From the NCBI GenBank assembly GCA_942491415.1, contig CALOAD010000008.1:107188-171187 (forward strand): a stretch of 64,000 nt of DNA, written 5' to 3'. This DNA is from CALOAD01 sp942491415. GTDB lineage: Bacteria; Cyanobacteriota; Vampirovibrionia; Gastranaerophilales; CALOAD01. Of the stretch, positions 8,062-17,295 are shown piece after piece. The translations under genes and the position numbers were made by a program. The notes beneath the pieces are model-generated. The model worked only from the letters and a program-made list of their open reading frames with translations. It searched no databases and was not told where the DNA came from. Numbering within the stretch: position 1 is the stretch's first letter; each line of letters starts with the position of its first letter.

Positions 8062-8637
8062 TTAATTCATAACGTCAAATCTTTTTGTTGTTTGCTGTTC
8101 TTCTAGCTCGTTTAAACGCCATTTTATCCCTTCTCGCGTACTTTTTAACCGGTCTAAATCTTTTTGTGTAAATTGTTGTTTTTCTTTTAGCTCGTCCATT
8201 TTAAGTAGTATCTTATATTTTTTTGTTTTTAGCTCGGTTATATCATCTTGTAGGCTTTGGTCATTACCTGCTTGTCTTTGACTCTTTTTTAGCTGGTCTA
8301 TACCGCTTTGTATAAATTGTTGTTTTTCTTTTAGCTCGTTCATTTCATCTTGTGCCTTATATTTTTTCATTCTTTGCTCGGTTATCTTATCTTTTATCAT
8401 TCGTAGTTCTTCTTTCATCCCGTCCATTTTTTTTTGATCTTTTTCTGAGACTTGCTCATGAGCATTTTTAGAACCTTCATTTACTAATTCGTTCTTTTCT
8501 AGAGCTGCCTTGTTTAAGCCAGCACCTTTATTTAAAAATAAAGAAAGGGTATCTTCTTTTTTTTGTTCTTTTTTAGCTTCATTTGCTTTGTTTAGTGATG
8601 CTCCTGACGATGCTACGTTTAATTTTTGTAAATCCAT
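8062..8637 (-). CDS. Coiled-coil protein with internal duplication (hypothetical)
   Basis: The start at 8637 is chosen because GAGGAG precedes it by about 9 bases; the frame is open 11 codons further. The 191-residue product has an Ala/Ser/Asn-rich N-terminus with SGASLNKANEAKK and KGAGLNKAALEK segments, then a long Lys/Glu/Gln-rich coiled coil. Two stretches in the C-terminal half are near copies: MNELKEKQQFIQSGIDQLKK and MDELKEKQQFTQKDLDRLKS, about 50 residues apart, so the gene grew by internal duplication. There is no signal peptide, membrane segment or recognised domain. It stands alone between hairpins. A structural or scaffold role is possible but unproven. Confidence 0.7.
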   Translation of the reverse strand: MDLQKLNVASSGASLNKANEAKKEQKKEDTLSLFLNKGAGLNKAALEKNELVNEGSKNAHEQVSEKDQKKMDGMKEELRMIKDKITEQRMKKYKAQDEMNELKEKQQFIQSGIDQLKKSQRQAGNDQSLQDDITELKTKKYKILLKMDELKEKQQFTQKDLDRLKSTREGIKWRLNELEEQQTTKRFDVMN

Positions 8638-8706
8638 AATATATGTCTCCTCTGTTAAAATATCTCTCATGTATCTCTTGTGTATATGTAATATGTATAT
8701 ATAAAC

Positions 8707-8726
8707 AATTTCATTTAAATGAAATT
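8707..8726. promoter_or_regulatory. 20-bp perfect palindrome upstream of the coiled-coil gene
   Basis: AATTTCATTT followed by its exact reverse complement AAATGAAATT, with no spacer. It lies 70 bases upstream of the start at 8637. A dimeric repressor operator is possible; being AT-only apart from one C/G pair, it could also arise by chance. Confidence 0.4.
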
Positions 8727-8728
8727 AA

Positions 8729-8764
<36 letters not shown>

Positions 8765-8863
8765 CCCAAAAGCTGGTGTAGGAGAGAAAAAACATTATTA
8801 ACTTTTGTTAATGATTTCTACGCTGTTTAACAAATACAATAATATTTTGTAGTTTTTAAACAA

Positions 8864-8899
8864 AATAAAAGCCGATAAACTTAGTCATCGGCTTTTATT
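8864..8899. terminator. Intrinsic terminator after ccdA
   Basis: A perfect 13-bp stem, AATAAAAGCCGAT (8864-8876) with ATCGGCTTTTATT (8887-8899), and a 10-base loop. It is 28 bases after the stop of the leftward ccdA gene. Confidence 0.85.
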
Positions 8900-8926
8900 G
8901 ATTTTTAATAATCTAACCATTATTAA

Positions 8927-9640
8927 TTAAAATAATTCAAATACCTTTGCATAAATAGCTAGTGAAGCCAATATAAGAATCACGCCGCTAAATTTTACAA
9001 AATGTCCTGAAACTGTATTTACTTTCAATACTTTTTTAAATACTGAGGTAAATAATCCTGCTATTACCAGTATTAGACCTTGTCCCAGTGAAAATAAGAA
9101 CAATAATAATGCACCTGTTAAAATATTAGCTTTCAATGATGCATAAGCCATAATACCTGCTAAAATAGGGGTTGAACAAGGAGTTGTAGCAAACGCAAAG
9201 GCAGCACCTATAAGCATAGGATATAAAATCATGCTGCTTTGTGTGTTTTTAGGCATCTGTTTTATAAATACAGGCATAGGAATGTTTATAATTTCCATCA
9301 GGTTCAGTCCCATAACAAGGATAAATGACGCCATTATAAGGGTCCAAACAGGTCCTGAGTGAGAACCGAAAACTTTACCTGTTAAGGCACTTGCAACGCC
9401 TAAAAGCGTTAAGACTAATGATAAACCAACTATAAAGAAGAAAATTTGCAAAACAGTTCTTCTATCTTTATTATCAGAATAACCACCGACATAACCTACC
9501 ACAATAGGTAAAAGACCTATAGAGCAAGGTGATACAGATGTTACCACGCCACCTAAAAAGGCAAACGCAAAAATCATCCAGGAAAGATTACTTAAACTAA
9601 CTTGTTGTGAAAAAATTTGTGAAACAATACTACTATCCAT
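8927..9640 (-). CDS. ccdA: CcdA-type thiol-disulfide transmembrane transporter
   Basis: This is an inner-membrane protein of the CcdA/DsbD-transmembrane family, which passes reducing equivalents from cytoplasmic thioredoxin to the outside. Six hydrophobic segments are visible. The redox Cys residues sit in the expected places: TSVSPCSIGLLPIVVGYVGG in the first helix (Cys about 39) and TTPCSTPILAGIMAYAS in the fourth. At 237 residues it is the normal size for a stand-alone CcdA. Its start overlaps the end of the thioredoxin-like gene by 8 bases, so the two form a reductive relay operon. The target (cytochrome maturation or general envelope disulfides) is not shown. Confidence 0.88.
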   Translation of the reverse strand: MDSSIVSQIFSQQVSLSNLSWMIFAFAFLGGVVTSVSPCSIGLLPIVVGYVGGYSDNKDRRTVLQIFFFIVGLSLVLTLLGVASALTGKVFGSHSGPVWTLIMASFILVMGLNLMEIINIPMPVFIKQMPKNTQSSMILYPMLIGAAFAFATTPCSTPILAGIMAYASLKANILTGALLLFLFSLGQGLILVIAGLFTSVFKKVLKVNTVSGHFVKFSGVILILASLAIYAKVFELF

Positions 9641-10028
9641 TGATTAAATCATCCAATTCTTTTTCTAACCTTTTTTGCTGAGGGCAGCCTTCTATTTTTC
9701 TGACAACCCTACCGTTTTTGTCTACAAATACAAGCGTAGGAACGACATTTACACCATATTTTTTAACGTGAGTTTGCGCACTTGACGAATTTACATTAAT
9801 TTTGTGAAAGTCGATCTTATTTTTATATTTAGGTAATACGACTCTCATTAATTTATCAAGTTCCTTACATTCCATGCACAGTGGTGATGTGAATTTCATA
9901 ACGGTTGGCTGACCTGTTGCCGCTATTGAAATGGCTCCGTTGTTAGCTGGTTGCTTAAACATTGTGTACGCTACGATTGGGAGCGCAAAAATAGCTAAAA
10001 TAAGTAAAAAATTTAATTTGTTTTTCAT
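9633..10028 (-). CDS. Membrane-anchored thioredoxin-fold protein (CMEC active site)
   Basis: The 131-residue product has an N-terminal hydrophobic anchor or signal (residues about 5-22) and a thioredoxin fold facing outward. The active site is SPLCMECKELDKL (Cys51, Cys54), so CxxC is intact but the usual GP is replaced by ME. The cis-proline loop is VVPTLVFVDKNG. The start at 10028 has GGAGGA upstream; the frame is open 43 codons further but that part looks non-coding. It overlaps ccdA, whose product probably keeps this protein reduced. Similar proteins act as periplasmic disulfide reductases; the client is unknown. Confidence 0.82.
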   Translation of the reverse strand: MKNKLNFLLILAIFALPIVAYTMFKQPANNGAISIAATGQPTVMKFTSPLCMECKELDKLMRVVLPKYKNKIDFHKINVNSSSAQTHVKKYGVNVVPTLVFVDKNGRVVRKIEGCPQQKRLEKELDDLING

Positions 10029-10166
10029 TTTTCGAATAGTCCTCCGATAATTAATATCTAATTTAAAAGATAAAAAGTAATAAGTAAATATTTTATGTAT
10101 TTTAATGTTTATAAATTTATTTTGTATTAACCTATTGATTATAATTGTTATTTGCAAGGGATATTT

Positions 10167-10844
10167 ATGCTTTTAAAAACTTTAATTGAATTACTTTTTA
10201 ATGATCCCATACAGTTCTTAGTCGCAATTTTGTTCTTACTTGTTCCGCTTTTAATTAGTATAACATTTCATGAATGGGCTCATGGCTATGTAGCGTATAA
10301 ATTTGGCGATCCGACCCCTAAATTACAAGGAAGGTTGAGTCTTAACCCTTTTGTGCATCTGGATCCTTTAGGCACAGCTTTATTATTCATCGTTGGGATT
10401 GGTTGGGCAAAACCTGTTATGATAAATCCTCTAAATATCAACGGCAGAGCAAAACAAATGCTCGTAGCGCTTGCAGGACCTGCAAGTAATATACTTTTAG
10501 CTGTTATTTTCGGCTTCATTCTTGTATTTATAAGCAATAGAATTGTAAATCCTGATATCTTTATACAACTTATAATAACTCTTTTTTTCTTAGTTGTAAG
10601 AATCAATATAGCATTAGCTCTTTTTAATATGGTACCAATCCCACCGCTTGATGGGTCAAGGGTCTTTGCTTATTTTTTGCCTGAAAAACTTGAGAATATA
10701 TACATAAAACTTGAGCCTTACGGATTTTTTATCCTAATGCTACTTTTATTCACTGTTGGTTTTAAATCTATATTTCAAGCGGCTGAATTTCTTCAAATCT
10801 ACTTATTAAAATTTATCCAGCAGGTTTATCAGTTTGTGTATTAG
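10167..10844 (+). CDS. Site-2 protease family protein (M50)
   Basis: This is an intramembrane zinc metalloprotease of the M50 family, of the short form lacking a PDZ domain. The zinc motif HEWAH is in TFHEWAHGYVAYKFGDPTP, near the start of the second membrane helix. The second metal-binding motif is in NMVPIPPLDGSRV (NxxPxPPLDG). Four to five membrane segments fit. The start at 10167 has AAGGGA seven bases upstream; an in-frame TTG at 10152 is less likely. The gene is divergent from the thioredoxin gene and its end overlaps the convergent cdaA by 32 bases. Substrates of this subgroup are mostly unknown. Confidence 0.88.
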   Translation: MLLKTLIELLFNDPIQFLVAILFLLVPLLISITFHEWAHGYVAYKFGDPTPKLQGRLSLNPFVHLDPLGTALLFIVGIGWAKPVMINPLNINGRAKQMLVALAGPASNILLAVIFGFILVFISNRIVNPDIFIQLIITLFFLVVRINIALALFNMVPIPPLDGSRVFAYFLPEKLENIYIKLEPYGFFILMLLLFTVGFKSIFQAAEFLQIYLLKFIQQVYQFVY

Positions 10845-11772
10845 ATGTTTGATTTTTTTGTTGTTTATTTAATAAATTAGGGAATTTTTTAATATCTTTT
10901 GAGAACCAGTTGTTCAAGTTAAATCTTAGTATACTTGCTTTTTTAGAAGTTACGGGAGAATGTCCCAGTATATTTTCTAATTTAGCTCTAAACTCTTCAA
11001 TTGTTTCGCATTTTTGGAGTAAACCTTCTTGAGCGATAGAAACATCTCCACTTTCTTCAGATACAACAATACAAGCTGCATCGGAAACTTCAGTCATCCC
11101 TATGGCTGCTCTGTGTCTAGTTCCGTATTTCCAGCTTAGTTTCGGGTCTTCCGTTAATGGCAATAAAACACCTGCCGAAATTACTTTATCACCCGTAATT
11201 ACTGTTGCACCATCGTGCAAAGCGGTATTAGGGTGGAAAATAGTTAATAAAAGTTCTGTGCTTATAATTCCATTGATTTTTGTACCGACTTCGAAATAAT
11301 CTGCACTACCGGGAGTATTTTGAATTACCATTAAAGCCCCTGTTTTGGACTTACTGAGGTACTTAACAGCTTCGGTAAGTTCTTCTGAAATATCGGTTTT
11401 TTCAACTTGACTATCAGTAGTGAAAAAGCTTTTATTAAAAAACCCTGTTTGTCCTAAGTATCCTAAAAATCTTCTTAATTCAGGCTGGAAGACAACAACC
11501 AGACCTAATAAGACTAAAGTTATTATAGATTCGATAAATCGACCTAGAATTTGTAATTTAGCTAAGATTAAAAGTTTACTGAATAATAAAGTTGCTAAAA
11601 GTATTACTATACCTTTTACAAAGCGTTCTGATTGAGTGCCTTTGACGTATTTTATATAAAAAGTAGAAACAAATACGATAATAATCCCGACTTCAAAAAG
11701 ATTGGTCAAGTTTAACGAGACAAAAATCTCGTCTAGCGGAATATTTACGATTTGATTAAAAACATCTAACAC
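10813..11772 (-). CDS. cdaA: Diadenylate cyclase CdaA
   Basis: CdaA makes the second messenger c-di-AMP from two ATP. It has three predicted membrane helices in residues 1-100 (TFYIKYVKG, VILLATLLFSKLL and SIITLVLLGLVVV regions), a short coiled linker, then the DisA_N cyclase domain. Catalytic motifs are present: DGA at 187-189 (ALHDGATVI) and RHR at 219-221 (YGTRHRAAIG). A Thr/Gln/Lys-rich tail follows. The start is a GTG with GAGG upstream. The 3' end overlaps the convergent M50 gene by 32 bases. lysA lies 13 bases upstream in the same direction. No CdaR regulator is adjacent here. Confidence 0.94.
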   Translation of the reverse strand: MLDVFNQIVNIPLDEIFVSLNLTNLFEVGIIIVFVSTFYIKYVKGTQSERFVKGIVILLATLLFSKLLILAKLQILGRFIESIITLVLLGLVVVFQPELRRFLGYLGQTGFFNKSFFTTDSQVEKTDISEELTEAVKYLSKSKTGALMVIQNTPGSADYFEVGTKINGIISTELLLTIFHPNTALHDGATVITGDKVISAGVLLPLTEDPKLSWKYGTRHRAAIGMTEVSDAACIVVSEESGDVSIAQEGLLQKCETIEEFRAKLENILGHSPVTSKKASILRFNLNNWFSKDIKKFPNLLNKQQKNQTSNTQTDKPAG

Positions 11773-11785
11773 GTAAAAGCCTCTT

Positions 11786-13120
11786 TTATACTTTATTCAT
11801 CATTCTTTCGGGGATTTGATCTTGAGCAATAAGATCTTCGTAGTCCTCTCTTTTTATTATAACATCCGATTGTCCATCTTTAACCAATATAGCAGCAGGT
11901 CTTTGGACTCGATTGTAATTGCTGGACATAGAATAGCCATATGCTCCTGTATTAAAGATACAAATTATATCACCGGATTCTGTAACAGGAATATTTATAT
12001 CTTTGATAAGAATATCTCCTGATTCACAGAATCTACCTGCGATTGTAACGGTTTCTTTATTTTCATAGTTCATCTTATTTGCAACAACAGCATCGTAAAT
12101 AGCTTGGTACATTGAAGGTCTTGGATTATCAGCCATTCCACCGTCTACAGCAATATATTTTCTTCCATTTGGAACTTGCTTTGAGCTTCCTACTGTATAA
12201 ATAGAAACACCTGAGGTTCCTACAATGCTTCTACCAGGCTCTAGATACAATTTAGGCTGTTGCAAATTATATTTAGAAATATTATCTAATAAAGAGCTTA
12301 TAATTGCATCAGCTATTTCGTTGATTGATGGAGGATTGTCTTCTTTTGTATAGGTAATGCCTAATCCACCGCCAATATTTAGTTCACTTAGTTCTATTGA
12401 GTGTTTTTCTTTTATTTTAAAGAATTGTTCGGCAATTACATCTATAGCGTCTTTATATACTTGAATTTCAAAGATTTGAGACCCTAAATGAGCGTGCAAT
12501 CCAACAAGTTCAAGACTTGTGTACTCTTCTTTTATACGTTCAATAGCTTCGTCAAGTTGAGTTAAATCAAAACCGAATTTACTATCCAAATGACCTGTTT
12601 GAATGTATTCGTGAGTGTGACATTCTATGCCGGGAGCAATTCTAAGCAAAACTTTGACTTTTTTAGCTTTTGATTTTGCTATATTATCCAAAAGTGCCAA
12701 CTCAAGGAAATTATCGACTGAAAATCTTCCTACACCTGTTTCAAAAGCAAGTTCAATTTCTTCAATAGATTTATTATTGCCGTTAAATAATACTTTTTTC
12801 ATATTTACATCGGATTTATAAACGGTATAAATTTCGCCACCTGAGACGACATCAAAGCCAAAACCTTCTTCGTCCAAAATTCTTGCTATTGTTTTTGTCA
12901 TAAAAGCTTTAGATGCAAAAAGCATTTGAGTATTAGAATAGTTAGAAAAAGCTTTAGTATATTCTTTACAAATGCCTCTTATTGTGTCTTCATCGTATAC
13001 ATAAAGAGGAGTTCCGTGTTTCTCGGCAAGGTCAATCAAATCACAGTCGCCTATTTCAAGGTGATCTTTTTCGTTTGTTTTGGTTGTAATAGGCATTATT
13101 CCTTGATTTATGGTGTTCAT
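11786..13120 (-). CDS. lysA: Diaminopimelate decarboxylase LysA
   Basis: LysA performs the last step of lysine synthesis, decarboxylating meso-diaminopimelate with PLP. The PLP lysine is Lys71 in MLFASKAFMTK. A glycine-rich phosphate-binding loop (LNIGGGLGI) follows at about 247-255, and the dimer-interface catalytic motif CESGD is at 365-369, then GAYGYSMSSNYN. The length of 444 residues is usual. The ATG has AAGGAG at a good distance. It is upstream of cdaA and downstream of mqnC, all leftward with short gaps, so an operon is likely. Confidence is very high. Confidence 0.96.
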   Translation of the reverse strand: MNTINQGIMPITTKTNEKDHLEIGDCDLIDLAEKHGTPLYVYDEDTIRGICKEYTKAFSNYSNTQMLFASKAFMTKTIARILDEEGFGFDVVSGGEIYTVYKSDVNMKKVLFNGNNKSIEEIELAFETGVGRFSVDNFLELALLDNIAKSKAKKVKVLLRIAPGIECHTHEYIQTGHLDSKFGFDLTQLDEAIERIKEEYTSLELVGLHAHLGSQIFEIQVYKDAIDVIAEQFFKIKEKHSIELSELNIGGGLGITYTKEDNPPSINEIADAIISSLLDNISKYNLQQPKLYLEPGRSIVGTSGVSIYTVGSSKQVPNGRKYIAVDGGMADNPRPSMYQAIYDAVVANKMNYENKETVTIAGRFCESGDILIKDINIPVTESGDIICIFNTGAYGYSMSSNYNRVQRPAAILVKDGQSDVIIKREDYEDLIAQDQIPERMMNKV

Positions 13121-13133
13121 TTGAAGCTCCTTA

Positions 13134-14177
13134 TTAAAATTTTTTTAAAATATTATACTGCGTATCTCTTTGTGCAGCAATAAACCCAGCATTATTAATT
13201 ATTTCGATAATTTCTTTTGCGTTAGTTTTGTTTTCTATTCCGGCAGATTTTACTACATTTTCTTCCATCATTGTACCACCAAAATCATTAGCACCAAAGC
13301 TTAAACTTAGTTGTGCCACGTTTAAGCCTTGAGTTACCCAAGATGCTTGAATATTTGAAATATTGTCAAGGAAAATTCTTGATATAGCAAGTGTTTTTAG
13401 ATAATCAAAAGCCGTAGCTTTTAGATTTATTTGCGTTGAGATTTCAGTGTTTAATGGTTGAAAAGTCCAGGGGATAAAGGCTGTAAAACCTTTTGTTTTA
13501 TCTTGCAATTTTCTTATTTTTTCCAAATGATTTAAGATATCATCAATTGATTCTCCAAATCCAAAAACCATTGTAGCAGTGGTTTTTAATCCTAAAGAGT
13601 GAGCTGTTTCCATTACAGATAACCATTTTTTTGAATTAATTTTATTTGGGCTTATCTTGGATCGAACATTATCGGACAAAATCTCTGCCCCTCCCCCGGG
13701 GATTGAAGATAAACCTGCATTGATGAGTTTTTTTAATATTTGATCCTCTGAAATATTATTTTGCTCGGCGATAAAAGCAATTTCAGGAGGGGAAAAAGCG
13801 TGTATATCTAAAGAAGGAAAATCGTTTTTAATGTTAGATATTAGATTTAGATAGTAATCGAAGCTGAGATCTTTGTTTAATCCGCCTTGTAATAGTATTT
13901 GCGTTCCATTTTGAGCTGTTAATTCATCAATTTTTTCTTTTATTTGATGATAATTTAAAACATAAGCTTCTTTTTCGTTTTTATCTTTATAAAATGCGCA
14001 AAATTTGCATTTGCAAGAGCAAATGTTTGTATAATTTATATTTCGGTCGACTACAAAAGTTACGGGTTCATTTTTAGGGTGAAGTTTCTTTTTTGTTTCA
14101 TTAGCTAAAAACCCCAACTCAGGTAAGCTTTTTGTTGAAAAATATTCTTTTGCGGTTATTTTTGAAATTCGATCCAT
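13134..14177 (-). CDS. mqnC: Cyclic dehypoxanthinyl futalosine synthase MqnC
   Basis: This radical SAM enzyme of the futalosine route to menaquinone converts dehypoxanthine futalosine into its cyclic form. The cluster motif is in VDRNINYTNICSCKCKFCAF (Cx3Cx2C). MqnC-specific segments follow: SIPGGGAEILSDNVRSKISP, WLSVMETAHSLGLKTTATMV, and FTAFIPWTFQP, which separate it from the paralogue MqnE. The length of 347 residues is usual. No other menaquinone gene is in this window. It is the first gene of the leftward run with lysA and cdaA and is divergent from a second radical SAM gene. The presence of MqnC suggests the cell makes menaquinone. Confidence 0.9.
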   Translation of the reverse strand: MDRISKITAKEYFSTKSLPELGFLANETKKKLHPKNEPVTFVVDRNINYTNICSCKCKFCAFYKDKNEKEAYVLNYHQIKEKIDELTAQNGTQILLQGGLNKDLSFDYYLNLISNIKNDFPSLDIHAFSPPEIAFIAEQNNISEDQILKKLINAGLSSIPGGGAEILSDNVRSKISPNKINSKKWLSVMETAHSLGLKTTATMVFGFGESIDDILNHLEKIRKLQDKTKGFTAFIPWTFQPLNTEISTQINLKATAFDYLKTLAISRIFLDNISNIQASWVTQGLNVAQLSLSFGANDFGGTMMEENVVKSAGIENKTNAKEIIEIINNAGFIAAQRDTQYNILKKF

Positions 14178-14289
14178 TGATAAATTTAATTTTCCCTTAT
14201 TTTATACATAATTCTATTGTAATAAAAAAAAGGAAAAAACTCGATAAAGATTTTGCACGTACAAGCTTTTTAGTGCTATATTTGATTTT

Positions 14290-15900
14290 ATGGATAATGC
14301 AAAAGAAAAGTTTTTATATTCTCCTGCTCAGAAGTTTAAAGATGCAATGCCTGTTTGGTTTTGTTTTCCTTATGATTATTTAATAGGAATGTCCTCTTTA
14401 GGTTTTACGGAGCTTTTTAGGATACTTGACCAAAATCCGAAAGTGAATCCTGAAAGGATTTTTACTGATACTAAAAAAACTAAATTTAACTCGTCTAAAG
14501 TTGAGTTATGCGGTTTTTCTTTTAGTTTTGAGCTGGATTTTTTAAATGTTTTTAAGATTTTAGAAAACCGAAATATTCCCTTAAGGGCAGAAGATAGGGA
14601 TGATACACACCCTCTTGTTTTTGCCGGAGGTCCTGCTGTGAGTGTTAATCCTGAGCCTTATGCAGAGTTTTTTGATTTTTTTAATATCGGAGATGGGGAA
14701 GAGATTTTTAATGAAATCAATAGTGTTTTGTATGAAAATAAAGATCTTTCAAGGAAAGAAAGACTTCTAAAACTCTCTGAAATAGAAGGTATTTATGTTC
14801 CCTCACTTTTTGAATTTTCTTATACTGATAATGGTGAAATATCTGCTATAAAAGCATTAGGTACTAAAAAAAATATAAAAAAAAGATCTGTAAAAAAAAT
14901 CAGTCTGAGCACTTCAATTATCACACCTGATAATGTTTTTGCAGGTGCGCATTTAGTGGAACTGTCAAGAGGTTGTCCTCAAAAATGCGGATTTTGCTTG
15001 GCGAGTTATTCTAGTTTGCCCTGTCGATATCCTTCAATAGAATCGATTAAAAACTCCATTAACATTGCACTTGAACATTCATCCAAAGTAGGTTTATTGG
15101 GGGCTTTAATAGCTTCACATCCTCAATTTGATGAGATTTGTGACTATTTATCACAATTAAGGGATGAAAAAGAGTTTGAAGTATCGGTAAGTTCTCTTCG
15201 TGCTGATAAAATAGAGCCTAAAGTTGTTCAAATGCTTGTGAAATGTGGGCAAAAAACTTCTACTATCGCTGTTGAGGCAGGGAGCGAAAGGCTTAGAAAG
15301 CTTATAAATAAAGACCTTAGTAACGAACAAATTTTTAGAAGTGTTAAAACTGCTGGTGAAAATGGGCTTTCCGGCATGAAAATATACGGAATGATTGGAC
15401 TTCCCTCTGAAACTGATGAGGACATTCAAAGTTTAATCGATTTAATGAAAAATTTAAAAACAATTGATAAAAAATTCTCATTAACGCTTAGTATCAGTTC
15501 GTTTGTCCCTAAGGCGCAAACTCCCTTTCAGTGGATTGGACGAGAAGAGAGTAAAACATTAAATAAAAAAAATAATTATCTAAAAAAAGAATTGCATAAA
15601 CTCGGTATAAAGTTTAAGCCTACAAGTGTTAAATGGGACTACATTCAGGCTGTTCTATCCAGAGGAGACAGACGTTTAGCTCCGATTTTGGAAAAAGTTT
15701 ATAAATACGGAGGGTCTTTAGGCAGTTGGGGCAGGGCTTATAAAGAAGCAGTCAAATATGAAAAATATCAAATACCTTCATTTGATTGGTATGCCTTAAG
15801 AGACATTTCTTCAGGCTCAACTTTACCCTGGGAGTGTGTTTCTTTTCACTATGAAAAATCAGCTCTTTTAGTCGAAAAAGATAGGCTTTTAAATATTTAA
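14290..15900 (+). CDS. Radical SAM protein, B12-binding-domain family (TIGR03960-like)
   Basis: The 536-residue product has an N-terminal part (YSPAQKFKDAMPVWFCFPYD, then FTELFRILDQNP) and a B12-binding-like region with the acidic FFNIGDGEEIFNEI segment. A radical SAM core follows, with LSRGCPQKCGFCLASYSSLP (Cx3Cx2C) near residues 225-245 and IAVEAGSERLRKLINKDLSN near 330. This order matches the TIGR03960 group, often fused to or beside a DUF2344 (TIGR03936) protein. Here it stands alone. The reaction is not established. The ribosome site before 14290 is weak. The superfamily is certain; the subgroup is probable. Confidence 0.82.
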   Translation: MDNAKEKFLYSPAQKFKDAMPVWFCFPYDYLIGMSSLGFTELFRILDQNPKVNPERIFTDTKKTKFNSSKVELCGFSFSFELDFLNVFKILENRNIPLRAEDRDDTHPLVFAGGPAVSVNPEPYAEFFDFFNIGDGEEIFNEINSVLYENKDLSRKERLLKLSEIEGIYVPSLFEFSYTDNGEISAIKALGTKKNIKKRSVKKISLSTSIITPDNVFAGAHLVELSRGCPQKCGFCLASYSSLPCRYPSIESIKNSINIALEHSSKVGLLGALIASHPQFDEICDYLSQLRDEKEFEVSVSSLRADKIEPKVVQMLVKCGQKTSTIAVEAGSERLRKLINKDLSNEQIFRSVKTAGENGLSGMKIYGMIGLPSETDEDIQSLIDLMKNLKTIDKKFSLTLSISSFVPKAQTPFQWIGREESKTLNKKNNYLKKELHKLGIKFKPTSVKWDYIQAVLSRGDRRLAPILEKVYKYGGSLGSWGRAYKEAVKYEKYQIPSFDWYALRDISSGSTLPWECVSFHYEKSALLVEKDRLLNI

Positions 15901-15913
15901 AGATTAAATTTAT

Positions 15914-16087
15914 TTATAATTCTTCGGGTAAATAAAATCTTTCTTTGCCTAAAATTTTTCGAGCTTCATCGTGCGTATAAGCCTTTAAAGAGCACCTTTG
16001 CTGGTATAAGGAAACGATTGAAAATATATCCTCAGTGGAAAGTCTAATCAGTCGTCTTCCTTGAACATTTTCTATAACCTTTGCCAT
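15914..16087 (-). CDS. Small protein, 57 aa (hypothetical)
   Basis: An ATG at 16087 with GGAG about 9 bases upstream opens a 57-codon frame. The product begins MAKVIENVQGRRLIRLSTED and ends with KILGKERFYLPEEL. It is a mixed helical, basic protein with one Cys and no membrane segment. It lies on the minus strand between two rightward genes and fills most of a gap that would otherwise be unusually long, which with the ribosome site supports it as real. No family is recognised; a small DNA- or ribosome-associated role is only a guess. Confidence 0.58.
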   Translation of the reverse strand: MAKVIENVQGRRLIRLSTEDIFSIVSLYQQRCSLKAYTHDEARKILGKERFYLPEEL

Positions 16088-16191
16088 TTATTCAACTCCA
16101 GACTACTAAAAAAGTTCTAACCTGTTCAATATGTTATTATATTATTAAAACAATCAAACATGCAACAAGTTTTTAATTGAGGGTGGTTGTA

Positions 16192-17295
16192 TTGCGCATT
16201 AGAACACTTTTTAAAGTAGTTTTATTTTTTTGTATTTTAGGAATTTGCAACAGTGTTTTTGCAGTTACCGGTATTAACGAATGTAGATATGAACATAAAA
16301 AAATTAAAAAAATTTTCAATGGAAAACCTTCCGTTATTAATATATTCACCATTGATCCAAAATATAATGATATTTTAGTGAAACCTTCTTTTGGTGCTTA
16401 TTATTTAAATAAAAAAAATAGTGTTTTAAAGATAGCCAAACAAGAAAAGGCAATTGCCGCTATTAATGCGTCTTATTTTAAGCCTGATACAGGAGCTCCA
16501 CTGGGCGTTTCTATTATCGATGGAGAGGTTTTGACAGGACCTTTGTTTAACCGAGTTGTTTTTGGAGTTTTTGATAATGGTGATTTTGCAATAGAAAAGC
16601 TTGATATAAGAGGTAGCGTAAGTTTCGGAGATAATTTAAATTTCTTTTTGCATAATATAAATCAGCCTGTTTTAAATAATCGAATGTTTAATGTTTTCAC
16701 GGACAGGTGGGGAGATAAAACTCCAAAAACTTCTACCGAATTTGTGCATATCGCAGTTAAGGCAGGAAAAATTGACTTGATAAAACGAAGCAGCATAAAA
16801 ATTCCTAAAGGTGGCTATGCAGTGGTGGGTCCTCATAAATTTGTTGCTAAGAATATTCATAAAAATGACGATGTCTCGTATTCATTGCAATTATTTCCCA
16901 ATAAGTGGAGCTCCGCAAAATATGCAGTAAGTGGCGGACCCTATCTTGTAAAAGAAGGGAGAGTTTTTGTCGACAAGCAGAAATTTTCGAATGCTTTTTT
17001 AAAAGAAAAAGCTCCAAGAACAGCCATAGGCTATACAAAAGACAATGTACTTATTTTAGTTGTAGTTGATGGGCGAAGGAAAAATTATTCGGCAGGAGTC
17101 TCTCTTTTTGAGCTGGCACAAGTGATGAAAGATCTTGGTGCTTATAATGCAATGAATTTGGATGGGGGAAAGTCGTCACAGATGGTAGTGGACGGGAAAA
17201 TTGTAAATAAGCCCAACACAAAAGGAGGTCTTGCTGTCACAAATGCCTTGCTGATAATACAAAAACCTTCTTTAAATACTGATAATGCTCTTTGA
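16192..17295 (+). CDS. Phosphodiester glycosidase family protein (NAGPA-like), secreted
   Basis: The C-terminal two thirds match the NAGPA/DUF2233 domain: IAAINASYFKPDTGAPLGVS, then YAVSGGPYLVKEGRV, APRTAIGYTKDN, and AYNAMNLDGGKSSQMVVDGK near the end. This family removes sugar phosphates from phosphodiesters; the bacterial substrate is unknown but is thought to be in the envelope. A TTG start at 16192 is chosen because GAGGGTGG ends five bases before it; it gives a clean signal peptide (RTLFKVVLFFCILGICNSVFA). The 3' end overlaps the convergent CoA-activase-like gene by 24 bases. Confidence 0.85.
   Translation: MRIRTLFKVVLFFCILGICNSVFAVTGINECRYEHKKIKKIFNGKPSVINIFTIDPKYNDILVKPSFGAYYLNKKNSVLKIAKQEKAIAAINASYFKPDTGAPLGVSIIDGEVLTGPLFNRVVFGVFDNGDFAIEKLDIRGSVSFGDNLNFFLHNINQPVLNNRMFNVFTDRWGDKTPKTSTEFVHIAVKAGKIDLIKRSSIKIPKGGYAVVGPHKFVAKNIHKNDDVSYSLQLFPNKWSSAKYAVSGGPYLVKEGRVFVDKQKFSNAFLKEKAPRTAIGYTKDNVLILVVVDGRRKNYSAGVSLFELAQVMKDLGAYNAMNLDGGKSSQMVVDGKIVNKPNTKGGLAVTNALLIIQKPSLNTDNAL

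Noticed and set aside
10286..10606. 106-residue minus-strand frame
   Set aside because: It is antisense to the site-2 protease motif HEWAH and has no support of its own.
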